In this document: one piece after another, positions 40,278-48,185 of the stretch
Numbering within the stretch: the stretch's first letter is position 1
Layout: every line of letters begins with the position of its first letter
Origin: Bacteroidota bacterium
GTDB taxonomy: Bacteria; Bacteroidota; Bacteroidia; JAHEXY01
Direction of reading: 5' to 3'
Assembly (NCBI GenBank): GCA_023251875.1
Contig: JAHEXY010000001.1
Span: 372,001 to 436,000, forward strand
Length of the DNA: 64,000 bases
The notes under the pieces: generated by a model
Told to the model about the DNA's origin: nothing
The model's database searches: none
What the model saw: the letters and a program-made list of their open reading frames with translations, nothing else
Position numbers and translations under genes: made by a program

Positions 40278-41353
40278 TAAAGATGGACTGTTACACCATG
40301 CCCCGCTTTATCTTTATCCAAAGTTAAAATTGCACCTTTTTGTTTAAACCCTCCAATAAACGGATGTTTTTTAATAAACATAGGCGTATCTAAATCAATA
40401 AAATTAAACGATCCACGGCCGGCAGCCAAATGTGCAGAAAAAGTCATGGCTAAAATACTTTCAACCATACCGCCAATCATCAGTTGTAAGCCTGCAGCTT
40501 CAGCAATTGCAATCATGTTCAGAGCTTCGGCAATGCCGCATTTCATTAATTTTATATTAATTGCCTTAGCGCACTTTTTTTGAATAATTTTCAATACATC
40601 TTTTGCATCTCTTGCCGATTCATCAGCACAAATAGGTACAGCAATGCTTTTTGAAACTTGAGCCATGCCTTCCCAATCTTCTCTGGGTAAAGGCTGTTCA
40701 AACAAAACAGGGTATATATTTTCTTTCTCTAATAGCTTCATAAATTGAATAGCACTTGCTGCTGTATAGCCACAATTTCCATCTATTAAAATAGGAGAAT
40801 TTGGAGCAGCTTTATGCACTGCTTTTAATCTTTTAACATCGTATTCAATTTTAGAGCCTCCTGTTTTTATTTTTATGGAATGAATATCTCTTTTTAAAAT
40901 TGCTTTTGCAGATTGTTCAGCATGTTGAATATTGCCCGTTGTAATGGTCATATCGGTTTCGAGTACATTACCCGCTCCACCCAAAAAAACATACAATGGA
41001 ATATTATAATTTTTTGCCAGTGCATCAAGCATAGCCATTTCAATTCCACAACGTGCGGCAGGAGCATTGTATTCTTTTTCCGATAATGCTTGCGCAATTG
41101 TAAGCCAGTTGCGAATATCTTTTCCTATTAAACCAGTTTGTAAGTTTTTACATGCTTTTAAAGTACTGGCTTGTGTTTCTCCACTTACGGCAGTAAACGG
41201 AGCGGCTTCTCCAATACCCGTAATTCCATTGGCCAGTTTTATTTTTACCAGCACATTTTCAGCTCTTGCTTGCGCCCCTGTTGCAATACCAAAGGGTTCC
41301 GTTAATGGGAGTGTTAGAGGAGTAAAAAGTATTTCGGATATAGCTGTCTGCAT
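40277..41353 (-). CDS. Dipeptide epimerase (L-Ala-D/L-Glu epimerase-like, enolase superfamily)
   Basis: 358 aa. The N-terminal capping domain carries 'LTLPLTEPFGIATGAQARAENVLVKI' and 'GIGEAAPF'. The barrel has the catalytic KxK motif SIKIKTG (K161 and K163). Metal ligands come from LIDGNCGY (Asp), FEQPLP (Glu) and CADES (Asp), with the second catalytic Lys in INIKLMKCG. The C-terminal 'LMIGGMVES' glycine-rich loop is typical of muconate-lactonising subgroup epimerases. Likely acts on cell-wall-derived dipeptides in the cytoplasm. It starts 7 bp after the GH5-like stop, so the two are probably co-transcribed. Confidence 0.92.
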   Translation of the reverse strand: MQTAISEILFTPLTLPLTEPFGIATGAQARAENVLVKIKLANGITGIGEAAPFTAVSGETQASTLKACKNLQTGLIGKDIRNWLTIAQALSEKEYNAPAARCGIEMAMLDALAKNYNIPLYVFLGGAGNVLETDMTITTGNIQHAEQSAKAILKRDIHSIKIKTGGSKIEYDVKRLKAVHKAAPNSPILIDGNCGYTAASAIQFMKLLEKENIYPVLFEQPLPREDWEGMAQVSKSIAVPICADESARDAKDVLKIIQKKCAKAINIKLMKCGIAEALNMIAIAEAAGLQLMIGGMVESILAMTFSAHLAAGRGSFNFIDLDTPMFIKKHPFIGGFKQKGAILTLDKDKAGHGVTVHL

Positions 41354-41360
41354 TTGTCTA

Positions 41361-42740
41361 TCAATTTAATGAACAATGAATAGAGAATAATGAACAATGG
41401 GGGGCGAAATTCATTACAATAAAATATAATCCTTGAGACCAATTTAAAACATCAATTTGTTTTGTTCCAACATTATTTTTTATTTCTCCATTCATTATTT
41501 TTTGTCCGGCTAAATTAACTATTTCCCAATAAGCAGGTAAAGAAATATGCTGATACTGAATAAAAATTTTATTATCACTGTAATAAACTTTAAAATCTAC
41601 ATCTGTTTGCTTATTAGAAATAATTTCGGAAGCTGTATCGCAAGTAGTAATATAAATACTATCATGATGAACTACAGAAAAGCTAAACAATTCACTTTTG
41701 CAATCATCCCAATTGCCATAACCATCATTAGCTGCATAGGACCAAAATAAAACGCCTGCATATTTATTTGTGCTTCCATTATCTAACATTTGTTGCGAAG
41801 TATATTGTGTACTTGTTCCGGCTTCTCCAATAATAACAGGCTTATCTAATTTCCAAAAACTTAGGGGATAAGATAAATCAAAAGGATCGAAATGATAAGC
41901 ATACATCCAATCGTAATAATGTATTTCATAAAAATCTAAATAGGCTAAAGGATGTGGATAGGCAACTTGTAAAGCAGAATCACTCCAGTAATTTCCTACA
42001 ACAGAAGTTTGATTGGTAATTTCATTCGAATTCCATTTGATACTTGCAGAACCAAGCGTTACCATTTTATTAGAATATTGATGAATGGCTTCTGCCTGCA
42101 TGCCAACAAAACGCTGCATTTCATTCGCCTTTACTTGCTGTATGGTATTTCCTCCACCGGGTATATCCATACTCCATTCAGGCTCATTTATTATTTCCCA
42201 AGCTAAAAGATTGCATTGATTTGCATAATGCTGCACCATGGGTATTAATGCATTATCAATATAGCTTTTTGTTTTTAGAGTATCACGAATTAAATCGGCA
42301 TGCCAGCCTGCATAATTACCTGCTGTGGAGCGATAATCTTTTGTCATATCAAAGGACCAAAGGCAAGGAATTAACATAATATGATGTTTTTCTGCTCTTA
42401 AAAAAATATCATCAAAATTTTCAAAAAAATTAGCATCTAAACCCGAAACAACTCCGCTATCGGTAAACTCCGGACTTGTACGCCCATCACAATGTATCCA
42501 AAGGCGTGCGCAATTTACACCGTAATTTTCTAGATCAGTAAAAGTATTTTCAAACCAAGTAGAATCATTTAAAGCACCCCATTGGTAATGTGTGCCTACA
42601 TCAGAACCAAATGAATGCCAGGGAATATTGATGCCATTTATGATGTACTCTTTTCCTTCGTACTTTAAAGATTGGGCAAAAGAATTTGATACCTTGATTA
42701 AAAATAGTACGGCAATTATAAATAACTTTGTGTTTCTCAT
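41361..42740 (-). CDS. GH5-like (cellulase/mannanase-type) secreted glycoside hydrolase with T9SS tail
   Basis: 459 aa. Signal peptide ends near NSFAQ-SLK. The catalytic domain is a (beta/alpha)8-type GH5 clan fold: 'NGINIPWHSFG', 'GVNCARLWIHCDG', the acid/base motif EIINEPEW (Glu186) and the nucleophile in VIIGEAGTS (Glu306). Then comes a sorting-type domain (about 370-440; IDVLNWSQGLYFIVM). The last residues APHCSLFSIHCSLN and the stop are encoded by an ATGAACAATGAATAG-type interspersed repeat (41367-41396), so the native C-terminus seems replaced. Substrate (beta-mannan or glucan) cannot be told from sequence. Confidence 0.85.
   Translation of the reverse strand: MRNTKLFIIAVLFLIKVSNSFAQSLKYEGKEYIINGINIPWHSFGSDVGTHYQWGALNDSTWFENTFTDLENYGVNCARLWIHCDGRTSPEFTDSGVVSGLDANFFENFDDIFLRAEKHHIMLIPCLWSFDMTKDYRSTAGNYAGWHADLIRDTLKTKSYIDNALIPMVQHYANQCNLLAWEIINEPEWSMDIPGGGNTIQQVKANEMQRFVGMQAEAIHQYSNKMVTLGSASIKWNSNEITNQTSVVGNYWSDSALQVAYPHPLAYLDFYEIHYYDWMYAYHFDPFDLSYPLSFWKLDKPVIIGEAGTSTQYTSQQMLDNGSTNKYAGVLFWSYAANDGYGNWDDCKSELFSFSVVHHDSIYITTCDTASEIISNKQTDVDFKVYYSDNKIFIQYQHISLPAYWEIVNLAGQKIMNGEIKNNVGTKQIDVLNWSQGLYFIVMNFAPHCSLFSIHCSLN
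41367..41396. repeat. AATGAACAATGAATAGAGAATAATGAACAATG repeat at the GH5-like gene end
   Basis: Repeated ATGAACAATG units overlapping the last codons of the GH5-like gene and the gap to the epimerase gene. This low-complexity unit type recurs between Bacteroidota genes and is often translated as STFNIQHS- or HCSLFSIHCS-like peptides. Confidence 0.65.
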
Positions 42741-42798
42741 AGATTAGCTGTTAGCTGTTAGCGCTATAAGCCAATAGCTAAACGACAATTTACAAATA

Positions 42799-43878
42799 AT
42801 GGATCAAACTAAAATATACATATTAGCCATTGAATCTTCTTGTGATGAAACTTCTGCTGCAGTATTATGTAATGAAGAAGTGCTTTCAAATTACATAGCC
42901 AATCAAGATATTCATTTTAAATATGGCGGTGTGGTGCCGGAATTGGCTTCGCGGGAACATCAAAAAAATATTGTTCCGGTTGTAGACCAAGCACTCAAAC
43001 AGGCTGGTGTTACAAAAGAAATGATACAGGCAGTAGCTTTTACTAAAGGCCCCGGATTATTAGGATCTTTATTGGTGGGTTCTTCTTTTGCAAAAGCATT
43101 TGCCTTGGCATTGCAAATTCCATTAATAGAGGTAAACCATATGCAAGCGCATATTTTTGCACACTTTATTACGGATGCGCAAATCAAAACCTCTTCACAA
43201 CCCTCCCGAAAAATCGGGACAGGTACTCCAAAGGAGAGGGAGTACGGTCCGGATTTCCCTTTTCTTTGTCTTACTATTTCGGGCGGTCACACACAAATAA
43301 TAAAAGTAAGCGATTATTACACAACAGTATTAATTGGACAAACACTTGATGATGCAGCCGGAGAAGCATTTGATAAGACTGCCAAACTTCTTGGCCTACC
43401 CTACCCTGGCGGACCATTAATTGACCAGCATGCCAAAACGGGTAATCCCGAAAAATTTAAATTTCCCCATCCCAAAATTGATGGATTAGATTTTAGTTTT
43501 AGCGGACTCAAATCATCTATACTTTATTTTTTGAGAGATGAAACAAAAAAAGATGCTGCATTTATTTCAAAAAACTTGAATGATCTTTGCGCTTCGGTAC
43601 AGCATACTATTACAGAAATTCTTTTAGCAAAAGTTGAGAAAGCATCTGTGCAAACCGGCATAAAAGAAATTGCTATTGCCGGAGGCGTTTCTGCCAATTC
43701 ATACATTAGAGAAAAACTACAAGAAAAAGGAAAACTCAAAAACTGGAACATTTATATTCCAAAAATGGCTTATTGTACAGATAATGCGGCCATGATTGGA
43801 ATTGTTGGCTATTTTAAATTTTTGAAAAAAGATTTTGCTATGCAATGTACAGCGGCTACTGCCAGGTGGGAATTATGA
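42799..43878 (+). CDS. tsaD: tRNA N6-adenosine threonylcarbamoyltransferase with repeat-encoded insert
   Basis: 359 aa, about 20 longer than usual. Transfers threonylcarbamoyl to A37 of ANN-decoding tRNAs. Seen: 'LAIESSCDETSAAVL', 'GGVVPELASREH', 'GPGLLGSLLVGSSFAKAFA', the metal-binding HMQAH (His114, His118), 'LTISGGHTQI', 'DDAAGEAFDKTAKLL' and the C-terminal 'CTDNAAMIG'. Between HIFAHF and FPFLCL the protein carries extra residues about 133-149 (QPSRKIGTGTPKEREYG). These are translated from a CCCTCTCC-type repeat at 43201-43240. The reading frame is kept. All catalytic motifs are intact, so the enzyme is presumably active. Confidence 0.95.
   Translation: MDQTKIYILAIESSCDETSAAVLCNEEVLSNYIANQDIHFKYGGVVPELASREHQKNIVPVVDQALKQAGVTKEMIQAVAFTKGPGLLGSLLVGSSFAKAFALALQIPLIEVNHMQAHIFAHFITDAQIKTSSQPSRKIGTGTPKEREYGPDFPFLCLTISGGHTQIIKVSDYYTTVLIGQTLDDAAGEAFDKTAKLLGLPYPGGPLIDQHAKTGNPEKFKFPHPKIDGLDFSFSGLKSSILYFLRDETKKDAAFISKNLNDLCASVQHTITEILLAKVEKASVQTGIKEIAIAGGVSANSYIREKLQEKGKLKNWNIYIPKMAYCTDNAAMIGIVGYFKFLKKDFAMQCTAATARWEL
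43201..43240 (+). repeat. CCCTCTCC-type repeat, copy 9, in-frame inside tsaD
   Basis: CCCTCCCGAAAAATCGGGACAG... then CTCCAAAGGAGAGGG. Encodes the extra TsaD loop near residues 135-148. Its CCCGAAAAATCGGGA part matches the second-hairpin type of the family. Confidence 0.8.
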
Positions 43879-44034
43879 AATAAATCTCAATACAATTAAA
43901 ATTTTATCAACATAAATTCTATTTTTGAATATATCGAAACTTGGTATAATAGGAATAGAAGGCAATCTGCACTTGATGGATTAACATTTTAGAATATGAA
44001 AATTCTTGAATGTATTGTTAAAAGGAATTCCTTA

Positions 44035-46065
44035 TTAGTTTATTAAATTAGGTAATTCCTTTTTTATTTCTTCAAATTCTACATCGGGGCAATAATCAAA
44101 ATCTTTTTGAGCAGCACTTATTTCCCCTGCAATATCTTTATGAAATTTTCCTGCTGCATGTAGGGTTGCATTTAGTTTTCCGGTTGTGATTCCAATGATA
44201 GTATCAAGTAGGCTAAATAATTCGCAAATCCAATTGGGTATGTATAAGGGTTTGTAATTTACTCCAAGAGCTTCTGCTATTGTAGCATAAATTTGGTCAA
44301 CAGTTGTTCTAGGATTTTTATTCCCGATCCAATACCATTTTCCAAAAGTTTCTTTTCTTTTTTCAGCTTTTATAAAGGCCTGAATAGTATTATCTACATG
44401 AGAAATGCTTCTGAAATTTTTTCCATTTCCGAATATAATTTGTTTCTTCCAGTAAAACATTTCAAAAAAAGTCCTATTGCGTTCAGGCATAAATGGGCCA
44501 AAAAACCAAAATCCCCTAAGAGAAGTGCCGTCTATTTTTTTCTCAGCCGTTTTCTCAAGAATATATTTTTCTCCTAAATATTTTGATTTACCATAGTTTT
44601 TATAAGGGTGCTCAACCGTAAGTTCATCAAAAATTCTTTTAGTTTTTCCATAACCACAAATACTATCCGTACCCATATATAAAATTCTTCTTACACCAAG
44701 CTCAATGCAAGTATCCACTAAGTTTTTTGTGCCAATAAAATTAATTTCATGTAAAGACTTAATTTCTTTGGGATAAATAAGTCCGGCAAGGTGATAAACT
44801 GTTTTTACATCTTTCAAGGCTTCTTTCAAACTATTTTTATCCATAATATCACCATATACAAGTTCAAAATTAGAAGGAAGTGAAATAAGCCCTTTAAATT
44901 GGGGTTGAACTAATAATTTAATTTTTCTATTTACTGCGTTATTACCAAATCTATCTCCATTGATAAATACATCTAACATTCTATTTCCAAGCCATCCGGG
45001 GAAACCGGTAAGTAAAAGAACATCATCTTGTTTGTATTCAATTTTTTTAATTGAATTATTACCTTGAACTAATTTATTTATGCCTAGCATTTTTTTTTTA
45101 GTTTCAATAATAGCGTCATGTATTATTGAATCAATATTTGGGATAGAATAGTCTAAATTTTTTATAGCCTTTTCTGAATTATACCAACTATAATTACCAA
45201 TTACCGATTGCACATAGTTGGGATCTATGGGAGATTTTTTTCCCAATACAAGTTTTGCAACAATAGAACCAAAATAAATGATCCATTTGGGGATAAATAA
45301 GAAAGGAGCCTTATGCCCTGAATATTTTGATAATACAGTGTAAAATTCTTTAAATGAAATATTATTTCCGGCAACTACATAATTTTCATTGACATCGCCT
45401 TTTAACCATGCATTAATATGTGCCTTTGCAACTTCATCAACAGAAGCAACAGAAATGCCCCCGCTAAAATAAAAAGCCTGTCCTTTTTGAAAATAATTTT
45501 TAATAATTTTATGCGGAGGAGTTTGCTTTAGATCATTATTACCCACAACCCATGATGGATAAATGCTACGAATATCAACCTGTTTTTCTTGTATGAGCTT
45601 CTTAACATATTGTTCAGCTAAAAATTTTCCTTTTACATACGGACTTTCTAAATAAACGGCTTTATTATTTTCATTGATTAATACACTTGGATCAGACGAC
45701 CGCCCTAACACTACTACAGAACTTGTATATATAATGGTTTTAACATTGCTTACTATTGCAGTATCAATTACCTGTTTCGAAAGTTCAAACGTATTTTCTA
45801 TAACTCTTTTTTCGTCAGAGGTATCTGTAGTATTTTCAGAAGCAATATGAAATAATACATCAGTATTTTTTAACACCTCTTGATAAGACTCCCTTACTTT
45901 TAAATCTGCAATAAAAATTCGGGCGCCTTTTGATTTTAAATAAAGCGTATTCTGATTTTCTTTTCTGATTAAGAGCGTTATTTCATATCCTAAATTGATC
46001 AATTGCAAAGCAACATGATAACCAATATGGCCGGAAGCTCCTGTTACTATAACTTTTTTCGTCAT
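44035..46065 (-). CDS. Two fused NAD(P)-dependent sugar epimerase/dehydratase (extended SDR) domains
   Basis: 676 aa, twice a normal SDR. Domain 1 (about 1-325) has nucleotide-binding TGASGHIGYH, 'YTSSVVVLG' and catalytic YVKGK. Domain 2 (about 345-676) has TGFPGWLGNR, 'MGTDSICGYG' and YGKSK. Each has the Ser/Thr-Tyr-Lys elements, so both may be active. Probably modifies nucleotide sugars or isoprenoid-linked sugars for the glycan cluster; some fused SDRs of this kind act on sterol-like or lipid substrates, so the substrate is open. It begins 4 bp after the upstream GT2 stop, so co-transcribed. An internal duplication or fusion is not common in this family. Confidence 0.85.
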   Translation of the reverse strand: MTKKVIVTGASGHIGYHVALQLINLGYEITLLIRKENQNTLYLKSKGARIFIADLKVRESYQEVLKNTDVLFHIASENTTDTSDEKRVIENTFELSKQVIDTAIVSNVKTIIYTSSVVVLGRSSDPSVLINENNKAVYLESPYVKGKFLAEQYVKKLIQEKQVDIRSIYPSWVVGNNDLKQTPPHKIIKNYFQKGQAFYFSGGISVASVDEVAKAHINAWLKGDVNENYVVAGNNISFKEFYTVLSKYSGHKAPFLFIPKWIIYFGSIVAKLVLGKKSPIDPNYVQSVIGNYSWYNSEKAIKNLDYSIPNIDSIIHDAIIETKKKMLGINKLVQGNNSIKKIEYKQDDVLLLTGFPGWLGNRMLDVFINGDRFGNNAVNRKIKLLVQPQFKGLISLPSNFELVYGDIMDKNSLKEALKDVKTVYHLAGLIYPKEIKSLHEINFIGTKNLVDTCIELGVRRILYMGTDSICGYGKTKRIFDELTVEHPYKNYGKSKYLGEKYILEKTAEKKIDGTSLRGFWFFGPFMPERNRTFFEMFYWKKQIIFGNGKNFRSISHVDNTIQAFIKAEKRKETFGKWYWIGNKNPRTTVDQIYATIAEALGVNYKPLYIPNWICELFSLLDTIIGITTGKLNATLHAAGKFHKDIAGEISAAQKDFDYCPDVEFEEIKKELPNLIN

Positions 46066-46069
46066 AAAT

Positions 46070-46804
46070 TTATAAATTCATTGCCTTTCCACTTATCCTC
46101 AATAAAAAATAGTAAAACAAAGTTTGATAGGCATTTTTGATTGCATGTCCTGAAACGCGTGGTGATGGAGCATTATAATGAATGGGGACTTCAAATGTTC
46201 TGTGATTGCGTAATAGGTAACGTAATTCGGTTTGATAAAAATGGGCTTTTGATTTAAAATTATGATTAAGAATTTTTGCTACTACATCACGATGAAAGCC
46301 TTGAAAACCAGAAGTCATATCATACAAATTTGTTCCTAATAATACATTTGCCAATACAGTTCCGGTTTTTGAAAGTAATCTACGCTTAAAAGGAGAATCG
46401 CCCATTGAACCGCCATTAATAAAACGACTTCCGAATGCACAATCATTTCCCTCATTTAATACACGAAGAAACATAGGAATAGCACGTGGATCATGAGATA
46501 AGCCTGCATCCATTTCAATAATTAAATCATTGCCTGCTTCGTAAGCAACACGCAAGCCTTTAATATATGCATCAACTACATTACGATTCTCGGGAGCCCA
46601 TACAGTAACATACCTTTCGTCTTTTGCTGATAATGCTTTGCATAGTTCAAGAGTTCTATCTTTAGATGCTTTGTCAACTACAAAATATATGTTACCAGGA
46701 TGCAATTCATTAATAACAAAATTGAGCATTTCAATAAATACATTAAAATCTTGCTCTTCATTGGCCATCGGAATAACAATTGCCCATTTTTTGTAATAAA
46801 ACAT
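46070..46804 (-). CDS. Family 2 glycosyltransferase (dolichyl-phosphate mannose synthase-like)
   Basis: 244 aa. Near the N-terminus: 'AIVIPMANEEQDFNVFIEML'. 'YFVVDKASKDRTLELC' is the UDP/GDP-binding region and 'LIIEMDAGLSHDP' gives the DxD-type motif (as DAG). 'FGSRFINGGSMGDSPFKRRLLSKTGTVLANVLLGTNLYDMTSGFQGF' is the DPMS-like signature. No membrane anchor. Probably transfers a sugar from a nucleotide donor to a lipid carrier, feeding the membrane glycosyltransferases of the cluster. -7 box TACTTTTG at 46826-46833, 21 bp upstream. Confidence 0.92.
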   Translation of the reverse strand: MFYYKKWAIVIPMANEEQDFNVFIEMLNFVINELHPGNIYFVVDKASKDRTLELCKALSAKDERYVTVWAPENRNVVDAYIKGLRVAYEAGNDLIIEMDAGLSHDPRAIPMFLRVLNEGNDCAFGSRFINGGSMGDSPFKRRLLSKTGTVLANVLLGTNLYDMTSGFQGFHRDVVAKILNHNFKSKAHFYQTELRYLLRNHRTFEVPIHYNAPSPRVSGHAIKNAYQTLFYYFLLRISGKAMNL

Positions 46805-46825
46805 TGTAATTTATTTAGGTTGCCT

Positions 46826-46833
46826 CAAAAGTA
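46826..46833 (-). promoter_or_regulatory. Putative -7 box of the GT2/double-SDR operon
   Basis: TACTTTTG on the minus strand (matches TAnnTTTG), about 21 bp before the GT2 start. No -33 TTG at the usual distance. Confidence 0.4.
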
Positions 46834-46913
46834 ATTAAATTTAAAGTTTAATGTGAATGTTAATGGAACTAATAATGGCAATTACAGAAGGGATGAGAAG
46901 CTTCTTCTTATAT

Positions 46914-47957
46914 CTAAGAATTAGAAAGTATAGGTTTGTTTCTTTGTTTTATAGGTTCATTAATATCGCTTATCCAAGCATCAACTAATTTTAATTCTTT
47001 TTTATCGATAAATCCATTTACTACAAGAGAATCATAACATATCATTAAATTTTCTAATATATATTCGGTACCCGTTTTTAAATTTAATTGATTTAATGCC
47101 AACGTTATTTTTGAATTATATAGATATCCCGGCACCTCTTGCTCAAAATCTTTTAACAGATTATGCTCATTTCTTTCTTGAAAAACATTTGGTTGATGAT
47201 ATAAAATATGCCAATCGTTTACCCATGCAATTTTTTGGGCTACAAAGCTTCTCCAAATGTCGGTCATTCTAAAACTGCAATAAGTAGGCAAATACAAAAG
47301 TGGAAATGCAAGATCAAACCAAGTGGTGTTTTGACTATTAAACGGGTGCCAACTTCCTTTTCCTAATGCTATACTTTTGCTATTATTGAATGTAACAGGT
47401 AATTCTAATACCAGTCTATAAATTGCATCAACATCAGGATTACCATTAGCTAAACCTTGTTGAATAGGGCACAAAACTTCATGATAATTTAAGGATGCTA
47501 CGTCTATTGCTTCTGAATGCAAATATTCCAATGGCAAACCTCTTGCCCAAATATTCTTCTCAGTAAAATGTTTATATACATTGAACCATGCTTTATTTTT
47601 TAAAACATAAGCTTCATTATATATTTTTCTACTTTCCCAAAAATTTTCTAATGGAAGATTATCATCGTCACTCTCAATAATAATTTTTGCACCTTTACTT
47701 ATTGCCAATAAATAGCCAATATTTTTTCTTGAATAATGTTTTTCGGGTAAATATTCTACAATAGAAAAATCTAAAGATCGCTGTTCTTCCAAACTATAAA
47801 ACTGACAACCATCTAATTTAAAATCTGTAGGAGATGATTTATCTCCAATAACAAAATAATCGATGTTATTTTGTTTACAACCTTCTGAGAATTTTTTTAA
47901 AGGTGCATTGGGAGAGGCAATAGATGTTATTACTAATGAGCTTTTAACCTGGTCCAT
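46914..47957 (-). CDS. STELLO-type (DUF288) glycosyltransferase-like protein
   Basis: 347 aa. 'SLVITSIASPNAPLKKFSEGCKQNNIDYFVIGDKSSPTDF' and the D-rich motif 'IIESDDDNLPLENF' match the STELLO/DUF288 family, known in eukaryotes as Golgi-associated proteins and found in bacterial glycan loci. 'RKNIGYLLAISKGA' lies before the DDD motif as in GT-A folds. The protein ends with a helical tail. No signal peptide. Inferred as a cytoplasmic glycosyltransferase for the surface glycan. It is the first gene of its own transcript, with a good promoter at 48028-48059. Confidence 0.8.
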   Translation of the reverse strand: MDQVKSSLVITSIASPNAPLKKFSEGCKQNNIDYFVIGDKSSPTDFKLDGCQFYSLEEQRSLDFSIVEYLPEKHYSRKNIGYLLAISKGAKIIIESDDDNLPLENFWESRKIYNEAYVLKNKAWFNVYKHFTEKNIWARGLPLEYLHSEAIDVASLNYHEVLCPIQQGLANGNPDVDAIYRLVLELPVTFNNSKSIALGKGSWHPFNSQNTTWFDLAFPLLYLPTYCSFRMTDIWRSFVAQKIAWVNDWHILYHQPNVFQERNEHNLLKDFEQEVPGYLYNSKITLALNQLNLKTGTEYILENLMICYDSLVVNGFIDKKELKLVDAWISDINEPIKQRNKPILSNS

Positions 47958-48027
47958 ATTTTAATTAATGAATTTACACACAATAAGAAACTGTCAAACT
48001 GATTGAATCATAGAAATTTAAAGGATT

Positions 48028-48059
48028 CAAAAGTAAATAGATTAATTATGAATTACAAA
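48028..48059 (-). promoter_or_regulatory. Promoter of the STELLO-type gene
   Basis: Minus strand: TTTG (48056-48059), 20-bp spacer, TACTTTTG (48028-48035). Full consensus match; predicts a leader of about 60 nt. Confidence 0.7.
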
Positions 48060-48122
48060 CGAAAATTTAAATAATGTTCACAATTAAACTTGAAATTAAA
48101 CTATTAGCAATAAAAATAATTA

Positions 48123-48154
48123 TTGTTTCCTTCTGAAAGGAAAATGTATATTTG
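48123..48154 (+). promoter_or_regulatory. Promoter of the GT39-like gene; fixes its start
   Basis: TTG (48123-48125), 21-bp spacer, TATATTTG (48147-48154). A frame could be opened by this very TTG, but transcription would begin downstream of it, so the start must be the ATG pair at 48186/48189. Confidence 0.75.
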
Positions 48155-48185
48155 TGAATATTTTAATTTAATTACACATGGTTTT

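Noticed and set aside
43193-43255. Intein or group II intron in tsaD
   Set aside because: Insert is about 50 bp, has no splicing motifs and is explained by the repeat family.
44019-44030. AAGGAATTCCTT palindrome as terminator between tsaD and the double SDR
   Set aside because: No loop and no T-run; a 12-bp palindrome in A+T-rich DNA is weak evidence.
48123-48185. TTG start for the GT39-like gene
   Set aside because: The TTG is the -33 element of a consensus promoter, so it would not be in the mRNA.
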